Source of the DNA: Trichostrongylus colubriformis
Lineage: Eukaryota > Nematoda > Chromadorea > Rhabditida > Trichostrongylidae
Assembly (NCBI GenBank): GCA_963978905.1
Contig: OZ022259.1
Location: 31,659,994 to 31,723,993 of the forward strand
Direction of reading: 5' to 3'
DNA: 64,000 bases
Positions 34,699 to 47,228 of the stretch are shown piece after piece (position 1 is the first letter of the stretch; each line of letters begins with the position of its first letter). The notes under the pieces are model-generated. The model saw nothing but the letters and a program-made list of their open reading frames with translations, was not told where the DNA came from and searched no databases. The translations under genes were made by a program, and so were the position numbers.

Positions 34699-35643
34699 TG
34701 GACACCCCACTTACTCGTTTCTCTGTTAAGGAACGGCGACCCAAAAGGAAGCCGCTGACCTCTACCCCGAGTGATCAGGAAGGAGGTGCTGAACTTATCG
34801 ATGCAATTGATCTACTCAATTCCGATAGTGCTATGCCGCCCCACCTCAAGACTATCATTGGACATCTTTTGAAGAAGGCTTCAGAAACGGAGGATCTACA
34901 GCGCCGCAATCGTCTCCTAGAGGAACGACTGGAGGCAGAGGTTTCTGAGAATGAGAGATTGAAACATGAGATAAATTCTCTCAAACAAGCTATGGCTAAC
35001 CATAGGTCTAGTGCTCTACTAACCACAGATTCGAATGCTTCTTCCTCTCACACTTTGAAGATTAAGCGAGAATGTTGTGAGGAAAATGAGATGTCTAGGT
35101 CAATTGTGATTGCAGGCATTAATGAGATTAGCAGTCTGGATAGTACCCAGAAAATCTCCCACCTTTTCGATTGTATTAAGAAAATCTTCCAGTTTCTTGA
35201 TGTTGAATGTGCTCCAGTGACTTTCTATAGGATGGGTAAGCCTAGTGCTCACTACTCTCGTCTGGCTAAGGTTGTTCTTCCCACCTCGTTTTTCCAAAGA
35301 CAAATTCTATCTCGTGCGTCATTGTTAAGTGTCAAATTTTCCTGTTCGTGGCATATACATTCGACCTTCTCTTCCTCTAGCGGAAAGACTAAGGCTGAGA
35401 GAATTGAGAAAGCTCAACAAGGCTAAGCAAGTCGCGAATTGTAATGAGAAAACGAATGTCGATATGAATCTTGTAGATCTCAACTCTAAACCTCCTGCTA
35501 TTGCTGTACCTTCATCTCTTGTGCCCAATTCCTCCAACAATTTGAGCGAGATTTCACTTGAGAATGCCAGTCCAATCATTTCTGTAACTGCTGATACTGT
35601 CGGTAACTGTGCTCCCTCCGCAATTCATCCGGCGGGAAACGCT
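34699..35643 (+). pseudogene. CR1-like LINE ORF1 (frameshifted)
   Basis: It starts at ATG 34699 (MDTPLTRFSVKERRPKRKP). A coiled coil follows at about 34860-35000 (LQRRNRLLEERLEAEVSENE, then LKHEINSLKQA). Next is an RRM-like part with SIVIAGINEISSLDS and a basic segment. The frame shifts near 35330-35345, and the rest (RGIYIRPSLPLAERL, RELRKLNKAKQ) continues in another frame to about 35643. Proteins of this type bind the element RNA. Confidence 0.75.
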
Positions 35644-35649
35644 TAGCTG

Positions 35650-38552
35650 CTCCTCGGAACTCAGGTAATGAGATACGATGTTTTCTGAGTAATATTCGCT
35701 CTCTAAGGAGGAATGCTCAAAGTCTTGCATATTCGCTTTCCTTACTTAACTATGATATCGTAGCTTTGACGGAAACATGGTTAAAGCCGAGATGCAAGCT
35801 GGAATCTTTTCTAGGAGAGGCCTGCGCTATGTACGAGTCATTTAGATGCGATAGACTCCAAATAAAAGGGGGAGGAGTAGCACTGATGGTAAAAAGAAAC
35901 CTTTACCCGAGCCTTGTCTTCCATGAGAGTGTACCTAAGGCCTACGAGATTTTGTCCTGTGACTTGTACTTAATTGATAACATCTATTGAATTATATTAG
36001 TTTACAGGTCCCCTAGATGCAATTCAGTGCACAATGAGCAATTGATAAAAAGTATCAGTGATCTGTCCTCTTGCGATAGGATTTCGCTTCTCATGGGAGA
36101 CTTCAATCACCCAGACATCGATTGGAGTTCATGTCCTTCTCGTGCTCCGACATCAGCGAGGCCACTGATTGATATGATGGGTACCCACCATTACACTCAG
36201 TTAGTCAGATTCAAAACCAGAGGGGATCACAGCCTCGATTTACTATTTTGCAATAAACCTGACGTCATCAAAAACACTTCATTCACTGCACCCGTAGGCA
36301 ATAGCGATCATGCCTCGATAGTATTTGGCCTCGTAGGTTCATTCGAACGGCATACGTTTGCATTTAGTCTTGATTATAAGAAAGCTCACTATAAAGCGAT
36401 AAACGCCTACCTCAGTGGGATTGACTGGATAGGATCCTTTCATAGTTGTAGGGATGTAGGCAAAATGTATGAGATGTTTGTTTTTATCTTGAACCATTGT
36501 ATCACTCTTTTCGTTCCCCTTCGTAAATCATCCATCAACTGGCCGCAATTACCACTTCACCTTGCTGCCTTATACAATGCAAAACTAAAGGCATATAGGA
36601 ATGCTGTAGCCTCAAATCAGGAAGGAGACTGGCAGAAATTCAAACTTGTCTCAGCTAGGTTTGAAAGAAAGTTGAAGAAGTACAACATGTTTGTAGAGAG
36701 AAAAGTCATGGGGTCCAAGAATAGGTCAGCTTTTTACAAGTTTATGAACTTTCGAATCCATAGGAAAGAAGGAGTAAGTGTACTAAGAGACCAAAATGGG
36801 ACTAGAGCTGTGTCAGATGTAGATAAAGCTGAGGTACTAGCAAACGTCTTTGAGAAAGTTTATGTGAAAGGTAGTAGTAACTCATTTCCAGAATCACCTA
36901 CGGATAATATCGCTTCAATGGGAGATTCTGTTTGGTTTGGTCGCCAACAAATACTTCAGCTAATTGCTAAATGGGGAAGTAGTGCCTCTCTCACACCGAT
37001 GGTATACCTTGCTGTTTCATTAAGAAGACAGCAGGCATTATCTCATTCCCCCTTGAGTTCCTGTTCAACCTGATGTTTTTTCAAGGCTACGTCCCTGACA
37101 GCTGGAGGCATGCTTACGTTATACCAATCAAGAAAAAGCCACCCCACTGCGATCCTGGTAACTATAGACCAGTCAGTATAACATCACTGTTCTGTACTTT
37201 TTGAAAAAATAGTTAAAGGAACCATTATTAACCATTTAGAGGCTAATTCCATCATATCCAACCATCAGCACGGGTTCAGAACAAAAAAATTCACGGTAAC
37301 GCTGATGCTGGAAACGTTAAATGATTGGACTTCAAAACTAGATGACAAGAAGAATGTAGACGTTATATACTTTGACTTCGAGAAAGCTTTTGATAAGGTG
37401 GATCACTCCATTTTAATAGGTAAACTCATCCAAATTGGTATTCACAGTAGAATTATCAAATGGATAGATGAATTTCTGAAGCGACGCTCTCTCCAAGTGA
37501 AGGTTAATGGGACCTTCTCCTCCACTAAACAGGCTCCCAGCGGAGTCCCACAAGGTAGTGTATTGTCCCCCATACTATTCAACATATACACATTCGACTT
37601 GCCACATAGAATCGAGGAACTTGGGGTTATGATCAAAATGTTTGCAGATGATTTGAAGGTTTACTATCCAGTTGAGTCCACTGAAGATTCCGGGTTACAG
37701 AAAGCGATTGATGCCATTGCTTCTTGGTCTAATACCAATAAGCTTCCGCTTTCTGTCAGCAAAACTAAAGTACTGCATTTAGGTGAAACTAATCCTAGGA
37801 GACAGTACCGAATTGGTCACACGCTTCTCGACACGGCAGATGTAGTGAGGGATTTGGGTTTCCTTGTCGATTCGAAATTGAAATTTGAGGAACACTTGAA
37901 AAATTTGGCTTCTAGGGCGGAACAGAGAGTGTACTTGTTGTACAAGGCACTTAAGTCTACGGACCCACTGCTACTTTTGAGAGCTTACAAAATATACGTT
38001 CGATCAGTATTGGAGTATGGTACATCTGTCTTCTATCCTCACAAGAAAACAGGCATTGATAAATTAGAGAAGATACAAAATAATTTCACGAGAAAACTCT
38101 TCATTAGGGCTCTTGGTTTTGTTTATAGCAGCATCCCTCGGGGATGTATTAGAAACAAAATGCTCAACTTGGATACGTTACATTTTAGAAGACGATTGAA
38201 TGACATTCTCATGGTATACAATATTCTTTCCAACCGCATAGAACTGGACAAATCATCATTTTTCAAATTAATTCCATCTCAGACTAGAGGCGTAAAGTTC
38301 AAGCTTCAGTTTCGGCAACCTCGGCTAGCTATAGGACGCAACTTCTTTACGTTTCGCGCGGGTATGCAATATCTAAAAATCAGCAAGATTGGAAATACCT
38401 CCTTCTTTCAAAAAAATTCAAGAGGGCAGTATCTCATCACCTCCGGCGTGCCAGCTAACACTTCGGCTATTTTCCTTTGTCAACGAGTCGTTGTTCTCAA
38501 TACTTGTTGTCTGTGTTCTGTTACTTTTACTCACATGTTTTATAACATGTAA
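35650..38552 (+). pseudogene. CR1-like LINE ORF2: endonuclease and reverse transcriptase, broken
   Basis: The endonuclease starts near RCFLSNIRSLRRNAQSL and has VALTETWL, LLMGDFNHPDIDW and GNSDHASIVF. The RT has VIYFDFEKAFDKVDH, APSGVPQGSVLSPILFNIY and MFADDLKVYY (catalytic Asp pair). A TGA interrupts the endonuclease after IDNIY (about 35988). Frameshifts occur near 36975-37000 and near 37195-37205, before the RT core, which is then open from 37305 to 38552. The element cannot be autonomous. Confidence 0.85.
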
Positions 38553-38571
38553 TAAATGTTCAAATGTTCAA

Positions 38572-38814
38572 ATATGGAACCTTCGATAGGAGATCTTTTC
38601 GTCCCAGGGAATAGGCACTATCTACGGAATGTGCCTTGGATTACAGCCGGCTATAGTAGCCTGCGACACCATTCGTCATCGAATTTACCGATATTTTGGC
38701 CACTAACTCACGCGCCTTGACTTCTAAGCAGTGATAGTTGCGTACAGGATTAGGTAGCGATAAAGGTTCATTTCACTTCCACTAAGGTAGATCGGGCCTT
38801 AAGCGCTCACCAGA
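38572..38814 (-). repeat. Right arm, middle block of the inverted duplication
   Basis: Reverse complement of about 28480-28715, from GGAACCTTCGATAGGAGATC to AAGCGCTCACCAGA. It separates the LINE from the next insertion. Confidence 0.88.
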
Positions 38815-41800
38815 TAAACTTTAACCACTCGATTATTTGTTTGAAGCGCCTAACTGTTTGAACAACCGACGATGAGTGGTGGGTTTATAGAGATATCAAA
38901 TTAGCTAGCCCAAAGTACTGCATATGGTAGAACCGCATCATGCGTTCACTTCCATATTACGTAATTTCTTGTTCGATGATATGAGAGGCGGCGCGTTATG
39001 CGGTATCAAAATTTCACTGGGCACAGGGGTGAGGAAGCTCGCGGAAACTGCTCACAGAATTCTACAGAACCAATTTTTAAAACATGTTTTGGCGACGGCA
39101 TATGCATCTCCAGCGCCTTCTGATCGTGGAAGTGGCTGCAGTTACCAGTCGTGCTTTTTCCAATTAAGTTTGACTCTTAGGTCTTTGCAAATAAATAAAT
39201 GTACAAGAGGAGATACACACTTTTTTTAAACTTGCCAATCGGCGCTAAATTACCTCTTTAAACTTACATACTAACATGGAAAGAAATTAAAGTATTTTAA
39301 CAGTTACAAACAAGCACATTACGACTGTGCGCTGACTGTTGGCAGTCTGGAGCGCAGGTCAGTGGTTATCGTCACACCTCTCTTCTTAGAGAGTGCTCAT
39401 CTCTAGAATAGGATTCTCAGCGGCGACGTGCCTGCGAAGTGCGTCATACACATCGGTGCGAATGACATACTTCGCACCCCAAGTGCGAAACCTCGCTCCT
39501 CATATGCGATGAAGTAAGTATGCAATTAGGTGCGAGAATCAGAGCTCAGCTATACTCCGCTTATGTCCTTACGTTAAAGGGACAGTTTACGATAATATGA
39601 GTGTCTCGGTTTCATCCGCGAGTAGATGGGCCCGACCACAACGGCAAAGAGTGTGCCATCACCGGGTGCGAGGGTTTAGCGCCAAACGCGTAGAGAACCC
39701 GTGAGTCAGCTGGCGGCCACCGGCTCAAGATGGCCCACACCCATCACGACTTAGCCAGCAGAGCAGCGGTGGCATTACGTGGATAAGAGGCATGATATGG
39801 ACTGCGATAAGATAAGGTAGGGAGGATTTCCATAGTAATAGCAACCTCGTCGAATGATATCATCACGCGAAAACTTGTTAAATTGCTTGCTTCTAAGTTG
39901 AAAACTCGCCGAAGCAAAAGGTCAGAAACATCTTATTTCAAGGATTTTCGGAAATTTCTTTGGCTGCTTCTTCGCTTATGTGTTCTTCAGCGCCCTCAGA
40001 GCCATTACGGAACGCGAAGACGCGCGAAAATTATCGTGAATTGTGCCTTTAAGTAAGCATACGCTCAATATGTGGAGATAATAATGGGCCATAAATAACG
40101 GCTCCATACTTTAACAGTACGAGTTTCGTTTTTGAAACATTTTGTACAGATATAGTAGGGTTTGAGTCCTGAAAAACACCCCCATACCACACCTCAGATC
40201 ATATGCGTTGTGTATGATTTGACCGAGGAGCGAGAACCAATGGACTCTCGTGAACCAAGGCTCTTTAGCGTTAACCCGTAGGAAGTCCCCCCACGACAGA
40301 CCCATCACGGAACCTGACTCTGTCGTTATAGGCAAGCGCTAATGCCATTGGTGTTCTAAAGATCGACTGCGCAGAAACTGCCCATGGCATATTACTATTA
40401 ATCTCGGTGACAGAATGCTCGTAGGGTGGTCATAGAGAACAAACAGGTATTTTCACACATATACAGTAGCGGTCAAAAATATATGCGGTTATGGATTCTA
40501 ACCATAACTTCGGTCGAAGTTTACATTTCTTATCCAATTTTTTTTTTGTTTTTTGAAGGCAACTGGTACTCAGTGAAGCAAAGTAGGGTGTAGTGTTGAG
40601 ATTGGAAAATTTGTTTAACTAAAACTCTAAAAATAGCCAAACCTTTCCAAAAATTCAATTGGCCATAAGAAGCTTATAACTCATCGAAACGGGCAGGTGG
40701 GCAGAAAATAATACGGAATGAGGCTGGGACTTTGTTGCACGCTATTTCAAATCCTAACAGCACTGAGGCACGGAGTTGACCATTTTCAGTGGTTTCAGTT
40801 AAATAATTTTTTCAACCTTCACACTGCATCCTACTCGGCTGAGATACTTTATTTCATTGAGTAACAGTTGCCTTCAGAACACAAAAAAATTGAGCGAGAT
40901 ATGCAAACATCGAATCAAGTTATGGTCAAAATCCCAAACCGCATATATTTTTGACCGCTACTGTAAGTTGCTAAGGGGTTCTTCCAACTGTTTTGAACTG
41001 CAATACTGTGACTTTCGAGTGTCAAATATTGAAAATGTTACGATCATCCCCACTCACTAGTATTTAATTGGTCACCATAGGACCATTGAACCAAACACTT
41101 TATTTTAAAAAAAACTCTTTGGTCAGAAGTTTACCTAAACTGCCTCAATTTTTTCCTTTGTGGACATTACGTCAGGTGGAGTTGAGCTACATATAGCTGA
41201 CCTCCGATGGCTCCTGAACAATTACTTTTTCGCAAGTGAGATGCGAGGAAGTAATTTAGTCTTCGCACATGGGGTGCGAGGCAAGCTGCGAAGCAGCTCA
41301 CTCGTACCTATGTGTACACACCCGTGCTAAGCAGGTGGGGAATAGGTCGACAACTTCTCGACTGTTCTACTTTGGAAAACCGAGCAATTTTGTTATAATC
41401 CAATTATCAGTACCCCAAAAATTTAACTACCCCCCGGATAATTTGCTGAAACTTCAACTGCAGGGGCACCGATCACGAAGATCACCTGCGTTTTCAACGT
41501 TGGCGCGTTATGAGGCAAATTGACAACACGAACTTTTTTCACCAAATGCTAAACTTTCCATGTACTGTATAGTTCAGTATCTCGAGACATTTGCATCATG
41601 CACTGGCGTCAGTCAGCGGATTACGGTCGAAATTAAACGAGGTGGACGTTATCCCACGGCCAATTGACACCTGCACGCGAAATGAATGTCATATCCGTGT
41701 TCAGATCGGTGAAGTGTTCTCACATGAACACACATGAATCTCATGATCTTTGGTGCTACTGTGTTCGCCAACCGATTGCGTATTGCCTAAGTCTCTGAGA

Positions 41801-42642
41801 AGAAGGGCACCTCATATTCATCAGGACTTCGGATGAACCCTTCATACGAAGATCAAAATTCACTTTTTGCCCATCTCCCGATTTCTAGAGTTGCGACAAC
41901 TATAAATTCAGTGCTTAAATTTATTATGACGACAAATTAGGAAATGGAGTTAACAAAAACAAAACGCGGAACAATTAAAAATTCAGATCGTTGCATTTGA
42001 GGATTTGTGATAAACTGATTTGTTAAGAATTACTGAGTCTACAAATTTGAATTTCGCAGTTTCAGTCATCTCATCCATTTTCTCACTAGCCAGTTATATT
42101 TGTACCAATTGGCTGGTGCACACTACTTAGGCGTAACATCATGGGCGTAAGTGGGTCTAACGAAATTTCTTTTTTGTAAAATTCACTAACGACCCACTAC
42201 CACATCACGCCCCGCCCAGTGTGGGCGGGTTTCTCTCATTCGAGTGTCTTTATGATAACTTGAACATTGGTCATTTCTGCCGATTTTTCCTGGTCTCGAG
42301 GCTGCGTTGGAACCGAATTTTGAATTTTTGTTGTACGGACCTCATCTGTGGGTGCTCTCCACTCACTGTGCCCAGGCCTCTTTCATGACCTTAAAATTCA
42401 AAAAAAAACTCAGCCTAAAAAGGGAACAATCCGGTGCAAGCTCCTTACACCGTGAGCGAAGCTCAACTTTGTTCGTATGTGCTCTTTACTTCTTGTCTCA
42501 TGCCCTACCCGTCCCAAATTTGTCCCCATTTCCACAGGTTGTTTTTCATGTAACGTCCAAGCTCCGCTCATTACTACAAATGCTCTGCCCAGTGTGAACC
42601 GGATTCTTTCGTGACCTTCAGAAACTCATCGTTGACCTTAAT
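38815..42642. other. 3.8-kb anonymous insertion in the right arm
   Basis: Absent from the left arm, which reads CTCACCAGA-CCGCGG-CCTACTCC directly across the junction. No transposase or RT is visible and I find no convincing gene. Its last 250 bases (42395-42560) resemble the adjacent arm sequence 42685-42835 (shared GCTCAACTTNGTTC and CCACAGGT tracts), so one edge may reflect recombination between related repeats rather than simple transposition. It contains one Tc1-like MITE. Confidence 0.6.
40464..40963. mobile_element. Tc1-type MITE
   Basis: A 500-bp element with inverted ends CAGTAGCGGTCAAAAATATA and its complement, flanked by TA (40462-40463 and 40964-40965). There is no transposase frame. 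End sequence and target fit the Tc1/mariner superfamily. Confidence 0.85.
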
Positions 42643-44518
42643 CGACCTACTCCCCATGTTTGGGGTTCATTCAAACCCAATTAACAATTTTTGGGCTGAA
42701 AACGGATTGTCCCAGTGCACGCTCCACCTACTGGAGCTCAACTTGGTTCATGTGTGATGTTTACTTCTTATCCCATACCACACTTGTTCCAACTCCACAG
42801 GTCGTTTTCAAATAGTACCTAATTTCGTGACGAACGGAGGGGCGGATGGATGGACGTACAGACAGACAGACGAAGCGTTTATATAATATGTAGTAGGGAT
42901 GGTTAACTATCTACGTCCATTTTGGGTTTTTCTTTGGTCATCAATCCATCAATATTCTGGAATTTAATGCGCTTATATGATTGAATCCACTTCGTCACCG
43001 CTACTTCATTCTCGTATTTCTTGCCGAGAAGTCAACAGGTATAGCAGTTGATTAAGCAAGACCACCCAGTACGCCTGGGTGCGAGGGAGGTGCTAGAGAG
43101 GTGTGAAGGACGTGGAACTGCTAACGATTATTATGTGTGGAAGTAACATACCCGTTAAGAAATGCTCGCCTTTGAGAAGCAGAAAGGAAATGCATCTGCA
43201 AAGAGGAAAAAGATGGAAGTGTATGACACGCTGATTTTAACCTTGGTCTGAGGTGAACACGACGCGCGCGGCGTCGCTTCGCGAGTTGTCCGAGATGTCT
43301 CGAAGCATGGCAAGTTGCCAAGCTGCGGCTTTCCGACTTTATCGAACGATACGAAGATTATTTTGCATTCGGCATTCTACTATTTCTGCTCCAGCTTCAC
43401 CTCGACTTCTTCAACCCTCGTGGCTGTTCATGTATGACCGAAGACCGCCGCCGGTAATTTGGTTCAATTCATTCAGCCGCTACTGTCATAGCCGAGCTGG
43501 AAAAATATTCACAGTGAAGAATCGGCCTTAACGCACCATTTTTATAATCATTCCATAGAATAAGGGAAACAGATAATTGACAAATAACCGACAGCTTGGT
43601 ACACACTTCGAAAGACATGCAGATTTTTTTGAAGCGATAAGGAAGACTACACGATAGAATTTTCGGAAGTGATATCACGAAATTGGCGACATCGGGGTCA
43701 CACGCTTTTGTGATCGGAGATATGATCCAAGGTGATGAAAGATTGACGTAAAATGAGCAACACGAGCAATGACGCCATCCACTTCTACTTATGAAGCTCT
43801 GCATGAGGCATTCTTTCAATTCCATCGTCTTATCACCGTATTTTTGATTGTTATGAATACTGGAACGAAGACTAAAATGGAGTTGGGTCACTTCCTCAAC
43901 ATTGTGGTGAACGTGTGTTAAGAAGTGAAGGGCATCGTAGAAGAGGTGGTAACACGAATCACACATCTACGAGGGTGACTTTAGGATAAACACATTAACA
44001 ATGCGCATGAGGCGTCCGACGCGCAAGGTGCCGTATCATTCGAGTCTGAAGGGATGACTATGTCCTATGCCTTATTTCTGATGCAGTTTTCTGAAGACCC
44101 AACTAATAAGGCGTCTCTAGCTCCCATATGTGCATCTTCTCTTCTACTGCTATATATCACAGAGTTGCAAGCTCCTCAGGCGGTGTGACAAAGTACGATC
44201 CGATTATAATTGGCGTAGAAATCCGAATAAAATCGCATTCGAATCCATGAGCAATTACCGCAGCGAAATTGGTGGTTGCCTTGATGTAAATTACTTGTTC
44301 AGAGAGGCAGTGTGTGCCTTAATTTCGTAGATATTGTTGATCAAGATCGGTTCACGGACTCCAGAGCCCTTCGCTCAAGGATGAAGTATGCACGCACAAT
44401 CCTGTGAAAGTCCTTTCAACATTTAAGATTTTTTTTCGAAAAATTACATCCATGGCAAAAAAGGCCACATGTTTGGGATGAAGTCCATGTCTTGCAGCAT
44501 GCACCCATTTTTTAGAAC
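42643..44518 (-). repeat. Right arm, outer block of the inverted duplication
   Basis: Reverse complement of about 26613-28470, ending at TTCTAAAAAA. It is visibly more diverged than the inner block, with substitutions and indels. Confidence 0.88.
43515..43979 (+). pseudogene. Broken copy of the outer-arm hypothetical gene
   Basis: Counterpart of 27138-27596. It keeps FHRIRETD, DITKLATSGSHAFVIGDM, HRLITVFLIVMNTGTKTK and the final THLRG stop, but has in-frame stops in the first half (TAA and TGA near 43547-43580), a frameshift, and a TAA in place of the Tyr codon of VNVYEEV. It supports the view that the left copy was a gene and that the right one has decayed. Confidence 0.45.
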
Positions 44519-47228
44519 AATATTACCTCCAAGTGTCCTGACAAACTGTACAAGCAGTATCATCACCCTTGTCTTCTACCACCTACCTCAAATGACTGGG
44601 CGATCACTAAGTAAGTGCCCTCCCCCATAAGCTCACAACCTACGATTTGAGAACTACAGAACTGAATGGATATACAATTCGAGTGCAGCTGAATAGTGAA
44701 TAACTGGTTGGACCATGCCAAGTTGAAGATATACGTGGAATGAGATAAATAAATATTGCGTCAATTGAATGGAGTAAACTGGTTCTAGTTAGGAAGATAG
44801 AGCTAATTGAGAATGCGCAATGTGATAATAAGCATATCCAGCTTAAGCGAGTTAGATGAAGTTCAGTGTATAAAAAATTTGAGTGAAATTCTCCACAAAT
44901 AATCTGTGGAATTATTTCTGAAAGGATGTGAATACTGTGACTGCTGTGACAGTGTACACAGTGCTCCACTTTCTAGTCTTCTCCCTTGCCTTCTTCGGTA
45001 TATTTGGAATAAATGTTGAAACGCAATAAGTGCTGGGAAACATAAAAAAGCACCCTGTAAAAGAATCTCTGTGCAGAGCACCTTCACTCTCTAATGTTCT
45101 TTAATATGTAGCACACCCTAATGAGAATCCCTATAAAGTACACGAATGAGGAGTGACGTCACTCCTAAGATGGTGGTACTTTAGTAAATTCTCAATAGTA
45201 ATTTCTCAAGTATACAACGCTTCTGATGATACCACTAGCATAACTGCGTTGCTTTTATAGATAACGTCTATTTCCTAATTATGCGTGACGAGAGAAACGG
45301 CGAGATTTTGAGTTAGTGCAGTGCGAACAGCTTTGCGATTAGCGGACCAATGACTATGGATGAGATTCTCTGCAAACGCATTGTTGCTCATTCCCTGAAA
45401 GGACGTCTGTGCTGTAGTTGTTGTTACAACAGTCACAGCACTCCCTTCCCTTTTCCTCCAGTAGCCTCGTCTCCCATTTACTTGGAAATGCAGGTTGGAA
45501 CTAGAATAATATAAAGAAAATTGGAAAACTGAAGAAAGCAACTTGTAGAAGAATTGCCGTACCAAATGGCACTGTTACACGTTGAGGTTTTTTCATATGA
45601 ACGACACATTGGAGCGATCCTGCATGTGTATGCTGATGTAAGAATCGCTTTTAAAGAATTGGGTTGATGCATGCGGCTTTTACAACAAATTTATTTAGCA
45701 AAAACAATGGCAAGATTCAGTAAAAACGTGTTTAAATGACTACTTGAAAGCGTTTTCGCTTTCGCACACAAGGACTGCTTCCCATCTATTAGTTGTGAAA
45801 ACATTAATTTCCACTACAGAAAAACGCATCAATGAAAATCCGCGTCAACTATGCATCAACCATAGTATCTATTTGTATTCTAATATCTGTAAGAGCACAT
45901 TTTGCGACTTTTAAACTCCTTGAGCAAACAAAAGAAAATTGATTACTGCTCTATTTGACAATAAATCTATTTGACGTGCCTCTCCATTGCTGGATATGCT
46001 GGATTTTGTTTGAGGTTCCTACTCTTTTCTTTGTCAAGCCTTCTCTTTCGATTTCCATGGGTTTCGATCAGTTTTTTGCCCTCGGTCAACATACTGTCTT
46101 GCTGCTTGCTGTACATGGAGGACATTTGTATGCATCTCTCACATGTGCACACTCATAAATTTAAGGTGGGATGTGAGTATCATCTGCTTGACAATTGAGT
46201 TTCGCAACTTTCTCTTTGATTCGTCTTTCTGGATTATCCTAAGAGCTTGTAGAACGAAGGGAACATGCTCATAGTCATCTAAGGCTTGCCCTTTTCTTTC
46301 AGCTTTCTATATATTCTTTTGAATCTCCTCAACACGTTTGTTCAATCAGCGTCGAAATTGAGAAAATCTTGATGATTAGCGTATAAAGTCCGAGTGTATA
46401 CTCAATGTGAATTGTGAAGAGCAGCATGAAAAAGCTAAAGCAGTAAGGCACGACCTACTGAACTCTTTTTGTGCATTGGCAACACCGCTACACTTCGCTA
46501 GGCGCCTAATTTTGACAGTGATAATTACGGTATAACGGCATCCCTACATCCTGAATCTACAACCTTGTCGGTGAGTGTAGCTTACAAGAATTTTGCCGAG
46601 GCGTTTCACATGTTTTCATATGGGATCGTTAGTTATATGTTTGGTATTGATTCCCACCAACATCAAGCATGGACTGAGGAATCCTCAGAGAATGTGGTGT
46701 TACCTGAGTATGAAAGATGCTCTCATAAATGAAGACCGTCGGTCAACGTCCCCAACAGCCTACAGTCTTCTCTTTTCTCTCTATTAGAAAGAGCAGAGAT
46801 CATCGCCGGGTATAAATATCTTGTAGTGGATCAGCCACGAACATCAGGATTTGTATTTCCTGACAAGTCGACTGCGACTTCCAACTTTTTTATGTCTTCG
46901 CTCATGTTAGAAGGATAGTTATGGTGTTTACATTAAGTTTTGTAAGCAATTTTTCAGTTGCCGACTTTGGCAGCGCTGGCCACGCACGCTGCAGACTGTC
47001 TTATGAGGTGGAAATTTTCTCTTCTCCATAAGTTTAAGCAAGATGGACGCACCATCCAAAAGAAACACGTTGACACTTGACATTTGGAATTTACTTTCCT
47101 CAAAATATTCAGATTTGAGGTCGGTGGTGCTAGACCAAATCGACAAAAGTAGCCAAACCGACACCAATTCCGAACACCATATTTCATTACGAGAAAACCA
47201 AGGAGTTATGTATACATACTCATACCTA
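44519..47228. other. Intergenic; duplicated short segments, no firm gene
   Basis: Two related minus-strand segments at about 44935-45085 and 45417-45580 share ATTCTT(C/T)TACA, a hydrophobic ILLQ.AF..FP stretch and a CCTTTCAG tract. They could be tandem remnants of an unknown gene or repeat. Neither gives a clean gene model. Confidence 0.3.
45832..45942 (+). CDS. Short ORF with a signal-peptide-like start (weak)
   Basis: A 36-codon frame, MKIRVNYASTIVSICILISV followed by a short polar tail and a stop. The hydrophobic stretch ends at a GTAAGA that could be a splice donor, so this may be a first exon of an unseen gene or a chance frame. It is not in phase with the first recognised exon of channel gene 2. 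Confidence 0.2.
   Translation: MKIRVNYASTIVSICILISVRAHFATFKLLEQTKEN

Larger units (their letters stand above)
34357..38571 (+). mobile_element. CR1-like LINE, full length but decayed
   Basis: A 4.2-kb plus-strand non-LTR retrotransposon with ORF1 (coiled coil), an endonuclease and an RT. It ends in an octamer repeat ATGTTCAA-ATGTTCAA, the type of 3' end seen in the CR1 clade. It interrupts the right arm: the uninterrupted left arm reads through GAATGATAT(A/G)GAACC at this place, and ATAT appears on both sides of the element. There are at least one premature stop and three frameshifts. Confidence 0.88.
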
